Origin: JAHEEL01 sp964195545
Lineage (GTDB): Bacteria; Actinomycetota; Acidimicrobiia; Spongiisociales; UBA5794
DNA: 41,380 bases
Reading direction: 5' to 3'
Assembly: GCA_964195545.1 (NCBI GenBank)
Contig: CAXMQQ010000014.1
Location: forward strand, 1-41,380
Shown here: positions 40,738 to 41,380 of the stretch, in pieces
Layout: each line of letters opens with the position of its first letter
Numbering within the stretch: position 1 is the stretch's first letter
The notes under the pieces: model-generated
What the model was told of the DNA's origin: nothing
Databases searched by the model: none
What the model saw: only the letters and a program-made list of their open reading frames with translations
Made by a program: the position numbers and the translations under genes

Positions 40738-40836
40738 GTCGGTTGTCGGCTGTCGGTTCCAGCAGACGTGAGACACGAGACAACGTAGTGCTCGATCTCA
40801 AGTCTCACATCTCATATCTCATATCTTGTCTCCCTC
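40738..40836. repeat. Compound heptamer repeats upstream of leuS
   Basis: Three arrays are strung together: about three units of GTCGGYT (40738-40758), two units GTGAGAC/ACGAGAC (40768-40781), then about six units of RTCTCAN (40788-40829). They occupy most of the 158 nt between the divergent HExxH gene and leuS, next to both starts. The last array has the same consensus as at the glyS and lepA loci. Confidence 0.85.
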
Positions 40837-40871
40837 TACCATTGCTCCCTCACACCACCGGAAACGGGATC

Positions 40872-41380
40872 ATGGACTACGACCATCAGAAGATCGAACG
40901 AGAATGGCAGGACCGATGGGAGGCCGACGGTCTCTACCGATCGGTCGTGGATTGGGATCGCCCCAAGCACTACGCCCTCACCATGCTCCCATACCCGTCC
41001 GGTGATCTGCACATGGGCCACTGGTATGCCATGACCCCGTCCGACGCCAGGGCTCGATTCATGAGGATGAAGGGATTCAACGTCCTCTTCCCGATGGGCT
41101 TCGATGCGTTCGGTCTCCCCGCGGAGAACGCAGCCGTGCAGCGCAACGTCCACCCCGCAAAATGGACATGGGACAACATCGACAGGATGCGCCGTCAGCT
41201 CCGATCGATGGGCGCTATGTACGACTGGGAACGAGAGGCCGTCTCCTGTGACCCGGAGTACTACAAGTGGACGCAGTGGCTGTTCCGCCGGTTCTTCGAA
41301 GGCGGCATCGCCTACCGAGGCAAGGCGATCGTGAACTGGTCGCCGACACTCCAGACCGTGCTCGCCAACGAACAGGTCAT
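40872..41380 (+). CDS. leuS: Leucyl-tRNA synthetase, 5' part (runs off the window)
   Basis: This enzyme charges tRNA-Leu. The first 169 residues are present: YDHQKIEREWQDRWEADGLY, the class I HIGH-type motif HMGH in LPYPSGDLHMGHWYAM (~39-54), and FPMGFDAFGLPAENAAVQ, all diagnostic for bacterial LeuS. The ATG at 40872 is the natural start, with a weak GGAAACGGGA upstream. The frame stays open to the window end, and the editing domain and KMSKS loop lie beyond it. No T-box-like leader is visible upstream. Confidence 0.96.
   Translation, partial: MDYDHQKIEREWQDRWEADGLYRSVVDWDRPKHYALTMLPYPSGDLHMGHWYAMTPSDARARFMRMKGFNVLFPMGFDAFGLPAENAAVQRNVHPAKWTWDNIDRMRRQLRSMGAMYDWEREAVSCDPEYYKWTQWLFRRFFEGGIAYRGKAIVNWSPTLQTVLANEQV

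Noticed and set aside
40738..40871. T-box leader for leuS
   Set aside because: No T-box consensus (GGTGGNACCGCG-like) or terminator/antiterminator pair can be found; the space is filled by heptamer repeats.

Overview
The window is high-GC bacterial DNA, about 60% GC by eye, and looks like an actinobacterium. The main evidence is a BldD-family regulator (28191 to 27724, minus strand) and a housekeeping gene order typical of that phylum: leuS, comEA/comEC, holA, greA/rpsT, lepA, hemW, hrcA, dnaJ, bldD-like, phoH, HD-phosphohydrolase, ybeY, corC-like, era, recO, uppS, glyS, dnaG, rpoD. A PgpH-type 7TM-HD phosphohydrolase suggests a deep lineage such as Acidimicrobiia rather than a streptomycete or mycobacterium. 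That placement is inference.

Region 1 to 3.1 kb holds rpoD and dnaG. Region 3.1 to 15.8 kb is an accessory metabolic island inside the housekeeping block. On the minus strand it has a BMP-type nucleoside/purine ABC importer (permease, permease, lipoprotein, ATPase). Ahead of the importer are a small thiamine-binding-fold (MTH1187/YkoF-like) protein and an HTH regulator with a YheO/DauR-type C-terminus. Divergent on the plus strand are xdhD-like, ssnA-like and ygfK-like genes, the enzymes of the selenium-linked purine/urate degradation cluster known from Escherichia coli and gut anaerobes. A ygeX-like diaminopropionate ammonia-lyase, another member of that cluster, lies 3 kb further on beyond a hypothetical gene and glyS. 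Two nearly identical 17-bp palindromes (GTTGAC-RAAAT-GTCAAC) supply the -35 hexamers of the importer and xdhD promoters and probably unite both operons under one regulator.

Region 15.8 to 34.3 kb is mostly housekeeping genes on the minus strand. PhoH, the HD phosphohydrolase, YbeY, the CBS/CorC protein and Era form a chain in which each start overlaps the previous stop by 4 nt. The BldD-like protein keeps the c-di-GMP signature at the same residue numbers I recall for Streptomyces BldD. Region 34.3 to 41.4 kb holds holA, a half-size MMPL/RND transporter broken by a 1-nt deletion, comEC, comEA, a CPBP protease, a small HExxH protein and the start of leuS.

The most unusual non-coding feature is a set of degenerate tandem repeats with an exact 7-bp period at six gene boundaries (rpoD 3' end, glyS/ygeX, recO/era, hemW/lepA, greA/holA, leuS 5' side). 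They resemble the heptanucleotide STRR repeats of cyanobacteria. A second, ~50-bp dispersed element occurs three times, two of them as an inverted pair between phoH and the bldD-like gene.
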